Part shown: positions 7,273 through 13,602 of the stretch, one piece after another | Numbering within the stretch: the first letter of the stretch is position 1 | How the letters are laid out: each line of letters opens with the position of its first letter | NCBI GenBank assembly: GCA_028686145.1 | Contig: JAQUCQ010000036.1 | Location: forward strand, 1 to 15,747 | Direction: 5' to 3' | Origin: Desulfuromonadaceae bacterium | GTDB lineage: Bacteria; Desulfobacterota; Desulfuromonadia; Geobacterales; Pseudopelobacteraceae | DNA: 15,747 nucleotides | Notes under the pieces: generated by a model | What the model was told of the DNA's origin: nothing | Database searches by the model: none | What the model saw: the letters and a program-made list of their open reading frames with translations, nothing else | Program-made: the position numbers and the translations under genes

Positions 7273-8538
7273 TTATAATACACTGGATAGACTCTCCTCC
7301 TCCTGATGAATAATCGAACTTCTCCAGTTAAAAGCTTCAAGTTGCGCTGTCAGCAATTGATTAAGTGATACTCCGCATTCACCAAGCAAAACATTTACCG
7401 CCTCAAAATCAGTCACCTCAAGCTTTTCAGCCAACATTAACATCTTGCCAAGTTGACCTTCACGCCTTAACAGAGCCGAACTGACATCATCATTGAGGTT
7501 CAAGTTAGCAATTATCTCTTCCATCGGTGTTTCAAACAGGACGTCAAGCAGTGACAAAATCCCTACCATGAAAGCCGCTTCCGCCTGTTCATCACTGGAA
7601 GCACGCCCCCCCAGCTGTTTCATCATTATCTCCATAAGCCGTCCACGGACGGCAGCCAGTTCCAACAGCGGGTGATTAATACTCCGCGAATCATGCCCGG
7701 CAAATAATGAAAGCTGTGTCCAGCGCCGCAAGTGATTCATCCCCAACATCAGAATAGCATGGCGAAGCGTTTTAATTTTTTCACGCATCCCAAGCGCAAC
7801 AGAATTCACCAGACGCAGCAGATTATAGGAAAGTCCGGGGTTTTCCTTAAAGGTCATCTCGATCATCTCGATACTGGCACCCATTGTCAGCTGTTGCAGT
7901 AGCTTTAGCAACGCCAGTCCGGAGACATCTATCTTTCTGCGGTTGAGCACAACCGGCCGCGCAAAAAAATACCCCTGAAACAGATCAAAACCTAAATCAT
8001 AACAGATCTGAAACTGTTCTACAGTTTCAACCTTTTCTGCCAAAAGTTTGACAGGGTACTTCCGCAACTGCCTGACGACTTCAGGCAATGCCTCCATTCC
8101 TGTCAAAAGAATATCGATTTTAACAATATCGATAACATAATAGATTTCATTGTTGGCAACATCAAACTCATGGTCATCAAGTGCAAGCAGAAAACCAAGC
8201 TCCTTCAGCTCACGGCAACGTTCAATCACCTGTTCATCAAGTTTAATCATCTCAAGCAGCTCAAGCACCGTCTGCTTTATCGGCAGAAGTTCAAGCATTT
8301 CTGACAGCAACAGACTGAGATGCACATTTATAAAACCGAATTTGCCCCCCAGAACTTCATTCATTCCAAACGAGGCAAGCGCATGCGTAATTACATTAGA
8401 GCTCGCGTGGGAATAGCTTTTAAAAACAGCATGGTCAATGTCAGCTGAACGGAAAAGAAGCTCATAGCCTACGATTTCCTGTTTACGATCAAGAATCGGC
8501 TGACGACCCAAAAAGAATTTTTCGGCAGAAATACCCAT
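7273..8538 (-). CDS. EAL-HDOD domain signalling protein (YuxH-like), EAL domain degenerate
   Basis: Cytosolic signalling protein of 421 residues. An EAL-type domain spans about 8-200 and an HDOD domain about 203-410. The EAL motif reads ELL (26-28, YELLFR). Some c-di-GMP phosphodiesterase features remain, such as N71, K140 (VKID), AEKVE (167-171) and QGYFFARPV (188-196). The metal-site loop DDFG reads DDHE (121-124), so catalysis is doubtful and a c-di-GMP sensor or scaffold role is more likely. The HDOD part lacks the HD pair (VGILSLLDVLF at 325-335), as is normal for this family. The ATG at 8538 fits the family N-terminus (FFLGRQPILDRKQEIVGYELLFR), though no good Shine-Dalgarno precedes it. 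It is a single gene, divergent from the PP-loop gene. EAL-HDOD proteins are frequent in Geobacter and Vibrio and affect motility and surface behaviour in some; the role here is unknown. Confidence 0.92.
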   Translation of the reverse strand: MGISAEKFFLGRQPILDRKQEIVGYELLFRSADIDHAVFKSYSHASSNVITHALASFGMNEVLGGKFGFINVHLSLLLSEMLELLPIKQTVLELLEMIKLDEQVIERCRELKELGFLLALDDHEFDVANNEIYYVIDIVKIDILLTGMEALPEVVRQLRKYPVKLLAEKVETVEQFQICYDLGFDLFQGYFFARPVVLNRRKIDVSGLALLKLLQQLTMGASIEMIEMTFKENPGLSYNLLRLVNSVALGMREKIKTLRHAILMLGMNHLRRWTQLSLFAGHDSRSINHPLLELAAVRGRLMEIMMKQLGGRASSDEQAEAAFMVGILSLLDVLFETPMEEIIANLNLNDDVSSALLRREGQLGKMLMLAEKLEVTDFEAVNVLLGECGVSLNQLLTAQLEAFNWRSSIIHQEEESLSSVL

Positions 8539-8656
8539 AAAAAACTTTTACCACGTTAACGGAAACTATTTCTAGAAAATAAAAAAGCAATTAGGCTGCA
8601 GTACAAATTTTGCAGGGTTCATACGTTATGATTACGACTTCCAACTTTACATTCGC

Positions 8657-8684
8657 TTGTACATCATGTTAGCCTTGGTAAAAT
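8657..8684 (+). promoter_or_regulatory. Candidate extended -10 promoter of the PP-loop gene
   Basis: TTGGTAAAAT holds TG-N-TAAAAT, an extended -10 element (TAAAAT at 8679-8684, 5 of 6 to TATAAT). A weak TTGTAC lies 16 bases upstream (8657-8662). Transcription would begin near 8691, leaving a leader of about 60 bases before the ATG at 8750. Confidence 0.4.
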
Positions 8685-8692
8685 TCGGTCCT

Positions 8693-8703
8693 GTGACGGT
8701 CAC
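8693..8703. promoter_or_regulatory. Perfect 11-base dyad GTGAC-G-GTCAC at the predicted transcription start
   Basis: A perfect inverted repeat with 5-base arms and a 1-base centre lies 8 bases downstream of the candidate -10 box. This is where a repressor operator would block initiation. The spacing is too short for a CRP/FNR site. The regulator is unknown, and a short dyad may occur by chance. Confidence 0.25.
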
Positions 8704-8749
8704 TTCCCTTTCTGAACGTTCTCGTCATGGAGCCCCAGGAGCTCTTTAT

Positions 8750-9757
8750 ATGAAACGAAAAGCAATCGCCCTCCTCTCGGGAGGACTCGACTCCACTCTG
8801 GCCGTCAAGATGATGCTTGACCTTGGTATTGAAGTCGAAGCCCTCAACTTTACCTCCCCTTTTTGTACCTGCACCGGAAAAAATTCAGGCTGTAAATCTG
8901 AAGCTGTTCGTGTCGCACAGGAATACAACATTCCGATCAAGGTCATGCATAAAGGGGTGGAATACCTCGAAATTGTCCGCAACCCGGTTCACGGTTACGG
9001 AAAAGGTGTGAATCCTTGTGTGGACTGCCGAATATACCTGCTCAGAAAAGCCAAAGAATACATGCTTGAGAGCGGCGCAGATTTTGTGTTCACCGGAGAA
9101 GTGCTTGGTCAGCGGCCGATGAGCCAGCGGCGCGATACACTGCGGGTTATCGAACGTGAAAGTGGGTTGGAAGGACTCTTGCTACGCCCCCTTTCCGCCC
9201 GGCATTTTGAACCAACAATACCCGAAAAAGAAGGGTGGGTAGACCGGGATAAACTGATGGCAATTGAAGGACGGTCACGCTCTATTCAAATGCAAATGGC
9301 AGAAGATTTGGATGTCAAAGACTACCCCTGCCCGGCCGGTGGGTGCCTGCTAACTGAATTATCATATGTCCCCAAAATACGTGATGTATTTGACCATGCA
9401 GAGGAACTCAACCTGCGCGATTTCCGCTTGCTTAAAACCGGTCGCCATTTCCGTATCGGACAGGAGAGCAAAGCAATCATGGGACGAAGCGAGGCCGATA
9501 ACAACCTGCTTGAACAACTCCGGCAACCAGGAGAAGCCGCACTGACCTGGCTAGATGGCAACACCCCAGTGGCTATCATTGTCGGCAATCAAGAGAAAGA
9601 TTTTTACAGTCTAAGCGCCAGAATCCTTCTCCGCTACACCAAAGCTGAGCCTGGCTCTGAATGCCGAATTGAATTACGTACTGGTGATTCTAAACAGATT
9701 TTTTCCGTGGTCAATAATATGACTCCGGACGATGTAAATACGTACTTGGTCGCATAA
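8750..9757 (+). CDS. PP-loop ATPase, putative tRNA thiouridylase-related protein with NFACT-R-like C-terminus
   Basis: A 335-residue N-type PP-loop enzyme. The loop SGGLDST (10-16) would bind ATP and adenylate a substrate, as in ThiI, MnmA and QueC. Cysteines are arranged as C39, C41, C48 (PFCTCTGKNSGCKSE), C90-x-x-C93 (NPCVDC, MnmA-like) and C194/C199 (YPCPAGGCLLTE), which may carry sulfur or bind metal. TGEVLGQRPMSQRRD at 115-129 is strongly conserved-looking. Roughly the last 120 residues (from GRHFRIG, 231 on) recall the NFACT-R/DUF814 RNA-binding domain fused to ThiI-like proteins; that comparison is from memory. Such proteins are often labelled tRNA (5-methylaminomethyl-2-thiouridylate)-methyltransferase, but no SAM-binding motif is seen. 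The ATG at 8750 has AGGAG 8 bases upstream and starts right before the PP-loop; the start at 8657 would add 31 unlikely residues. It is monocistronic, with a strong terminator. Confidence 0.85.
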   Translation: MKRKAIALLSGGLDSTLAVKMMLDLGIEVEALNFTSPFCTCTGKNSGCKSEAVRVAQEYNIPIKVMHKGVEYLEIVRNPVHGYGKGVNPCVDCRIYLLRKAKEYMLESGADFVFTGEVLGQRPMSQRRDTLRVIERESGLEGLLLRPLSARHFEPTIPEKEGWVDRDKLMAIEGRSRSIQMQMAEDLDVKDYPCPAGGCLLTELSYVPKIRDVFDHAEELNLRDFRLLKTGRHFRIGQESKAIMGRSEADNNLLEQLRQPGEAALTWLDGNTPVAIIVGNQEKDFYSLSARILLRYTKAEPGSECRIELRTGDSKQIFSVVNNMTPDDVNTYLVA

Positions 9758-9788
9758 TCGGACCTTTTTTATAATCTGAAAGACAGCA

Positions 9789-9828
9789 GGGCGGGCTCCA
9801 GTACACACTCCTGGGGCCCGCCCTTTTT
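9789..9828 (+). terminator. Strong intrinsic terminator after the PP-loop gene
   Basis: GGGCGGGCTCCAG (9789-9801) pairs with CTGGGGCCCGCCC (9811-9823) in a 13-bp stem with one G-U pair and a 9-base loop, followed by TTTTT (9824-9828). It lies 31 bases after the stop at 9757. It also falls between convergent genes, but on the minus strand no T-run follows, so it serves mainly the plus-strand gene. Confidence 0.9.
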
Positions 9829-9850
9829 AGGTGATTTATGTAATTCTGTA

Positions 9851-10456
9851 TTATCCCAGCCTCAACTCATCCAGCGATAACCGGTATCCGGGGAGAAATT
9901 TTTCCAAAAAGTAGAGCACCTCTGGCTGTTTACTCGCGGATAACTGCTCGAAATGTTCTATTTCTGCCCTGCGGAACTCATGGTTGCCACTCTTTCCCTC
10001 TTCAATACACTTCGTCAACGCGGCAATTTTGTCAGCAGCCTTTACCAAGTGGGCATACTCTTGCTGATCATCGAAAAAAAACAGCGGTTCGTATTCTTTC
10101 GCCAGCTCAGGAGGCAACATTGCAAGCAGTTTTCTGCGGGCCCTGTCTTCGAGCTGATGAAATGACCGTTTAAAGTTCGGATTAAAATGTTTCACCGGCG
10201 TCGGCATATCTCCGGTGAAAATTTCACTGGCATCATGAAAAATACCGTACATTGCCGCACGGGAAGGGTCGAGACTACCACCATAATAAGTATTGCGGAT
10301 TATAGCCAGCGCATGAGCAATGACGGCGACATCAAGGCTGTGTTCCTGAATATTTTCCGGGACAGTGTTACGCATTAATCCCCAACGACTGATGTAGCGC
10401 ATGCGAGACAGAAAGGCGAAAAAATCAAATTGCTCAGGTTTTGCAGCTGCTTTCAT
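9851..10456 (-). CDS. yfbR: 5'-deoxynucleotidase, YfbR family HD hydrolase
   Basis: Removes phosphate from deoxyribonucleoside 5'-monophosphates. The 201-residue length equals that of E. coli YfbR (199), and the sequence follows it closely: FLSRMRYISRWGLMRN (15-30, with R24-W25 at the sugar-recognition position), ENIQEHSLDVA (H39), the metal pair H74-D75 (FHDASE), TGDMPTPVK (81-89), and the last ligand D142 (KAADKIAAL). The C-terminus PGYRLSLDEL also matches. It starts 2 bases after the dgt stop, with a modest AAAGAG ribosome binding site, so it is co-transcribed with dgt. Together the two could turn dNTPs or dNMPs into nucleosides. No odd substitutions were noticed. Confidence 0.94.
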   Translation of the reverse strand: MKAAAKPEQFDFFAFLSRMRYISRWGLMRNTVPENIQEHSLDVAVIAHALAIIRNTYYGGSLDPSRAAMYGIFHDASEIFTGDMPTPVKHFNPNFKRSFHQLEDRARRKLLAMLPPELAKEYEPLFFFDDQQEYAHLVKAADKIAALTKCIEEGKSGNHEFRRAEIEHFEQLSASKQPEVLYFLEKFLPGYRLSLDELRLG

Positions 10457-10458
10457 TG

Positions 10459-11601
10459 CTATACTCTTTCGTACGGCTCGAATAGTCGCTTATATTCGTC
10501 AAGCGCAAACCGGTCGGTCATACCGGCAATATAGTCGCACACCACCCGCTGCAGCCCAAAGCGCTCAACGCGCGACTGGTATTTCGGCGGCAACAGGTTT
10601 GGATAGCGCAGATATGTTTCGAATAAACGGGTAATAAATATTTCAGCTTTTACCCGCATCTTGTCGACCTTGTAGTGACGATACAAATTCTGAAACAGGA
10701 ACCGTTTGAGCTCCAGACTTCGAGAAGTTATATCTTCGTTAAAATGAACGACGGCTCTGTTTACGCGCCGCAAATCATCAATTGATGCTATGCCTAGCGC
10801 CTTGATATTTGTTGATGTCGTTGTACAGATGTCGCTGATGAGCAAACCGATCAATGCACTTATTGTCTGGCAGACCAAACGCTTATCATCGATTGACTGA
10901 TATTTATGGCGTACCCCGGAACAGACTTCACGCCACAGATCAACCTGTTCCAGCATTTCCAAGGTTATATATCCTGATTTCAGACCGTCATCAATATCGT
11001 GGTTGTTATATGCTATTTCATCGGCGTAGTTAATAATTTGACCTTCAATTGTTGGGACAGTTCCCGGAAGAAATTCAGCCATTATTTCGCTGGAAAGATC
11101 ATATGGTGTTGAATGCTTTATAATCCCCTCCCGGACTTCCCACGTCAGGTTCAGACCGTTAAATCCCGGATATCTTTCTTCAAGCTCGTCAACAACTCTA
11201 AAAGACTGCATATTATGCTCAAAACCGCCAAAACCGTCCATCAGTCGATTTAGAACATCTTCACCGGTATGGCCAAAAGGCGTATGCCCCAAATCATGGG
11301 ATAACGCCAGTGCTTCCGTCAGTTCTTCGTTAAGACTGAGATTACGGGCAATTGCTCTCCCAATCTGGGCAACTTCGAGCGAATGTGTCAGACGAGTCCG
11401 ATAATAATCTCCTTCATGGTTTACGAAAACCTGAGTCTTATATTCAAGCCGTCGGAAGGCGGCACAATGAATAATTCGGTCACGGTCACGCTCAAAAACC
11501 GGTCGATTATCACGATGTTCTTCAGTATGCTTACGACCACGTGAAGCTGCACTAGTGCAGGCATATCCAGCCAGATCGTTTCGTTCGGTTGAAGTGCCCA
11601 T
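10459..11601 (-). CDS. dgt: Deoxyguanosinetriphosphate triphosphohydrolase-like protein (dNTPase)
   Basis: HD-family enzyme expected to split dGTP or other dNTPs into deoxynucleoside and triphosphate. The 380-residue form belongs to the shorter dGTPase-like group rather than the 505-residue E. coli Dgt. Motifs include FRRLEYKTQVF (49-59), TRLTHSLEVAQIGR (69-82, H73), SHDLGHTPFGHTGE (101-114, metal pair H102-D103), FEHNMQSFR (128-135, H129) and NYADEIAYNNHDIDDG (191-206, D194). A C-terminal GMTDRFA is at 360-366. An upstream TTG at 11619 would add 6 residues without a Shine-Dalgarno. The ATG at 11601 has AGGGG 6 bases upstream and was chosen. It follows the exported small protein by 45 bases and precedes yfbR by 2. 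Related dNTPases can act in dNTP homeostasis or phage defence; here housekeeping is the simpler view. Confidence 0.94.
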   Translation of the reverse strand: MGTSTERNDLAGYACTSAASRGRKHTEEHRDNRPVFERDRDRIIHCAAFRRLEYKTQVFVNHEGDYYRTRLTHSLEVAQIGRAIARNLSLNEELTEALALSHDLGHTPFGHTGEDVLNRLMDGFGGFEHNMQSFRVVDELEERYPGFNGLNLTWEVREGIIKHSTPYDLSSEIMAEFLPGTVPTIEGQIINYADEIAYNNHDIDDGLKSGYITLEMLEQVDLWREVCSGVRHKYQSIDDKRLVCQTISALIGLLISDICTTTSTNIKALGIASIDDLRRVNRAVVHFNEDITSRSLELKRFLFQNLYRHYKVDKMRVKAEIFITRLFETYLRYPNLLPPKYQSRVERFGLQRVVCDYIAGMTDRFALDEYKRLFEPYERV

Positions 11602-11646
11602 CTTTTTCCCCTGTTGCAATAAATGAAGGACCAGCCATATTTGAGG

Positions 11647-12123
11647 TCAGTTGTAGTAATTTATCTTTTTTATGTACCGTTTTGTACCATTCCTTTTTTT
11701 ACCTGTCACCCCTGCTATTGAAAAGACATCCGCCAACTGCATCTTCCAGACACCTTCCTGGTGAGTAAGTTTAAATTCACGAGTAACCGTTCCGGAGGCG
11801 TATGGAGTACCCTCCAACCCAAGTTTAACGTAGACTGTGGCTTCGGTTTGCTTTTCATTTATAATTCGGAATTGTTCCATCTTCTGCCAGCAACAAACAG
11901 GGTGAATGGAGGATTCCCGCATTTTTTCCACAAATGACTCGCGAGAGGTTTTCCCACGATGTGCCAACTGTTCAAAAAGCCGCTCATATTGGCCTTCCCG
12001 CCAGAGGTCAAGTGTATCAGACATGCTTTTTTCAAGGAGTGACTCCGTCTCCAGCGCAAATCCCACATCTGTATTCACTAATATGATCACAACAACCACA
12101 GCAAACAGAACCCTGATTTTCAT
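11647..12123 (-). CDS. Exported protein of unknown function, possibly NTF2-like
   Basis: A 158-residue protein with a clear Sec signal peptide: KIR, a hydrophobic core from about residue 5 to 17, and a likely cut after A24 (GFA-LE). The mature part of about 134 residues starts with a helix pattern (LLEKSMSDTLDLWREGQYERLFEQL). It ends in strands such as EATVYVKLGL and TREFKLTHQEGVWKMQLADVF, a layout seen in NTF2-like or DUF4878-type periplasmic proteins; this is inference from shape only. Two adjacent cysteines (77-78) are notable. No lipobox is present. The ATG at 12123 has AAGGAAG a few bases upstream. It is the first gene of the group with dgt and yfbR, though a functional link is not evident. 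The C-terminus is basic (GKKRNGTKRYIKKINYYN). Confidence 0.75.
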   Translation of the reverse strand: MKIRVLFAVVVVIILVNTDVGFALETESLLEKSMSDTLDLWREGQYERLFEQLAHRGKTSRESFVEKMRESSIHPVCCWQKMEQFRIINEKQTEATVYVKLGLEGTPYASGTVTREFKLTHQEGVWKMQLADVFSIAGVTGKKRNGTKRYIKKINYYN

Positions 12124-12149
12124 CGTTCACTTCCTTTAAAAATAGAAGC

Positions 12150-12178
12150 ATCGTAAAGTAAATACTGTTAACCTGCAA
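12150..12178 (-). promoter_or_regulatory. Weak candidate promoter for the exported protein-dgt-yfbR group
   Basis: On the minus strand TTGCAG (12173-12178) and TACGAT (12150-12155) are 17 bases apart. The -35 match is poor (3 of 6) and the -10 is fair (4 of 6). The position, 27 bases before the ATG, fits. Confidence 0.28.
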
Positions 12179-12215
12179 CGCCAAAAACAACAATGAGCAG
12201 ACCTTTCTTAGCTAA

Positions 12216-12244
12216 TTGATAAATAATTATGAATAAAGTACTAT
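12216..12244 (+). promoter_or_regulatory. Candidate sigma-70 promoter of the GAF-HD-GYP gene
   Basis: TTGATA (12216-12221, 5 of 6) and TACTAT (12239-12244, 4 of 6) are separated by 17 bases in an A+T-rich stretch. Transcription would begin near 12251, leaving a 24-base leader with the ribosome binding site AAAGGGGG just before the ATG at 12275. Confidence 0.5.
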
Positions 12245-12274
12245 GTTCAACGAGCGTTAGCCAAAGGGGGTATT

Positions 12275-13513
12275 ATGAGGTGCCAGGAAGATAAACTTCG
12301 CAAGATCATCTATCTGGGCAATGAGCTTTCTCAAATCAAAGATATTGATCTTCTCCTTGAGAAAATTCTGCGCGAAGCGCGGGGCATTACAAATTGTGAT
12401 GCCGGTTCCATCTATGTCCGCGAAGGAGAAAAGCTGAACTTCCGCTATGCTCAAAATGACACCATGCAGCGGCAACTGCCACCCGGAAGAAAGCTCCCAT
12501 ACTCCACTTTCAGCATACCAATCAGCAATACTTCAATTGCTGGATTCGTTGCCTCCAACAACTCTCTTATAAACATTTCAGACGTCTATGAAGTCGGCGC
12601 CAATTATCCGTTTTCCTTTAACCGTTCATACGATGATCTTACCGGATACCGTACCTGCTCCATGCTTACGCTCCCCCTGCAAAACTTTCGCGGAGATGTG
12701 ATCGGAATTCTTCAATTGATTAATGCGATGGACAGCCAGGGTGAAACCGTACCATTTGCGCATGATGATGAAGAAATTATTATGTACTTTGCCAATAATG
12801 CCGCAAATGCCATTGAACGCGCAAAAATGACCCGCGAGATCATTTTACGCATGAACAAGATGGCAGAACTGCGTGACCCCAAAGAAACCGGACCACATGT
12901 CAACCGTGTTGCCGCCTACTCCGTTGCTCTGTACGAGGCTTGGGCCTTTAAAAACAAGCTGACCCAACCGGAAATAGATCGAAACAGAGATGTTCTGCGC
13001 ATGTCTGCCATGCTTCATGACGTGGGAAAAGTTGCCATTTCCGATACTATATTAAAAAAGCCTGGACGCTTTACCCCTGAAGAATTTCAAGTCATGAAGC
13101 TGCATACCCTATTTGGTGCTAATCTGTTCGCTGATGTTTATTCCGATTTTGATGAATCGGCAGGCATTGTTGCGATTAGCCACCATGAGCGGTGGGACGG
13201 AAACGGCTATCCTGGGCATATTGATCTGCGGACCCAAAAAGCGCTGCCAGGCTTCGAAAAAGAAGATGGGCAAGCGGTGGGTAAGAAAGGAAATGAAATA
13301 CCGTTCTTTGGGAGAATTGTTGCGCTGGCTGATGTCTACGATGCTCTTTCATGTAGACGATGCTATAAAGACGCCTGGGAAGAAACAGAGGTGCTTGACA
13401 CAATCAGCAAGGAGGCTGGCAAACAGTTCGATCCTGAATTGGTGGAGATTTTTATGGAAAATATTGATACCTTTCGCCAGATAGAAAAACTCTACCCGGA
13501 TCATACCGAGTAA
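12275..13513 (+). CDS. GAF domain-HD-GYP domain protein, predicted cyclic-di-GMP phosphodiesterase
   Basis: A 412-residue cytosolic sensor-effector. The N-terminal GAF domain (about 8-185; ITNCDAGSIYV at 38-48, SMLTLPL at 129-135, GILQLINA at 144-151) should bind a small ligand. The HD-GYP domain (about 186-405) should hydrolyse c-di-GMP. Its ligands are H208 (GPHVNRVA), H248-D249 (LHDVGK), H277 (KLHTLFG), H303-H304 in HHERWDGNGYPG (GYP at 311-313) and D353 (LADVYDAL), followed by KQFDPELV (383-390). The signature is intact, so activity is likely. Between GYPG and the conserved IPFFGRI an insertion of about 20 residues (roughly 317-339) replaces the usual short link. The start ATG has AGGGGG 4 bases upstream. 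It is a single gene, divergent from the exported protein and convergent with aroF. Confidence 0.93.
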   Translation: MRCQEDKLRKIIYLGNELSQIKDIDLLLEKILREARGITNCDAGSIYVREGEKLNFRYAQNDTMQRQLPPGRKLPYSTFSIPISNTSIAGFVASNNSLINISDVYEVGANYPFSFNRSYDDLTGYRTCSMLTLPLQNFRGDVIGILQLINAMDSQGETVPFAHDDEEIIMYFANNAANAIERAKMTREIILRMNKMAELRDPKETGPHVNRVAAYSVALYEAWAFKNKLTQPEIDRNRDVLRMSAMLHDVGKVAISDTILKKPGRFTPEEFQVMKLHTLFGANLFADVYSDFDESAGIVAISHHERWDGNGYPGHIDLRTQKALPGFEKEDGQAVGKKGNEIPFFGRIVALADVYDALSCRRCYKDAWEETEVLDTISKEAGKQFDPELVEIFMENIDTFRQIEKLYPDHTE

Positions 13514-13534
13514 CCTCCATATAAGGCAGCAACA

Positions 13535-13585
13535 ATCGAGACACAGGAGCTTCCCCGGCAGGATTGTATCACCCTGTGTCTCGAT
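13535..13585. terminator. 13-bp inverted repeat between convergent genes, possible bidirectional terminator
   Basis: ATCGAGACACAGG (13535-13547) and CCTGTGTCTCGAT (13573-13585) are perfect complements around a 25-base loop. The element lies 21 bases after the GAF-HD-GYP stop and 17 bases beyond the aroF stop. T-runs are weak on both sides. A second pairing, ACAATC (13532-13537) with GATTGT (13562-13567), excludes the first. Termination in both directions is the simplest role. Confidence 0.5.
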
Positions 13586-13602
13586 ACTTTAATATACTTC
13601 TA

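Noticed and set aside
7205..8573. The 11-mer AAACTATTTCT occurs on both sides of the EAL-HDOD gene, like a target-site duplication
   Set aside because: Many 11-mer repeats are expected by chance in a window of this size, and no transposase, long terminal inverted repeats or other mobile-element signs were seen.
8569..8578. TTTCTAGAAA palindrome upstream of the EAL-HDOD gene
   Set aside because: It is short, A+T rich and without a recognised regulator; a 10-base palindrome of this kind is common by chance in such a region.
8657..8749. 31-codon N-terminal extension of the PP-loop protein
   Set aside because: It has no ribosome binding site, overlaps the candidate promoter, and the family N-terminus begins a few residues before the PP-loop, as with the ATG at 8750.
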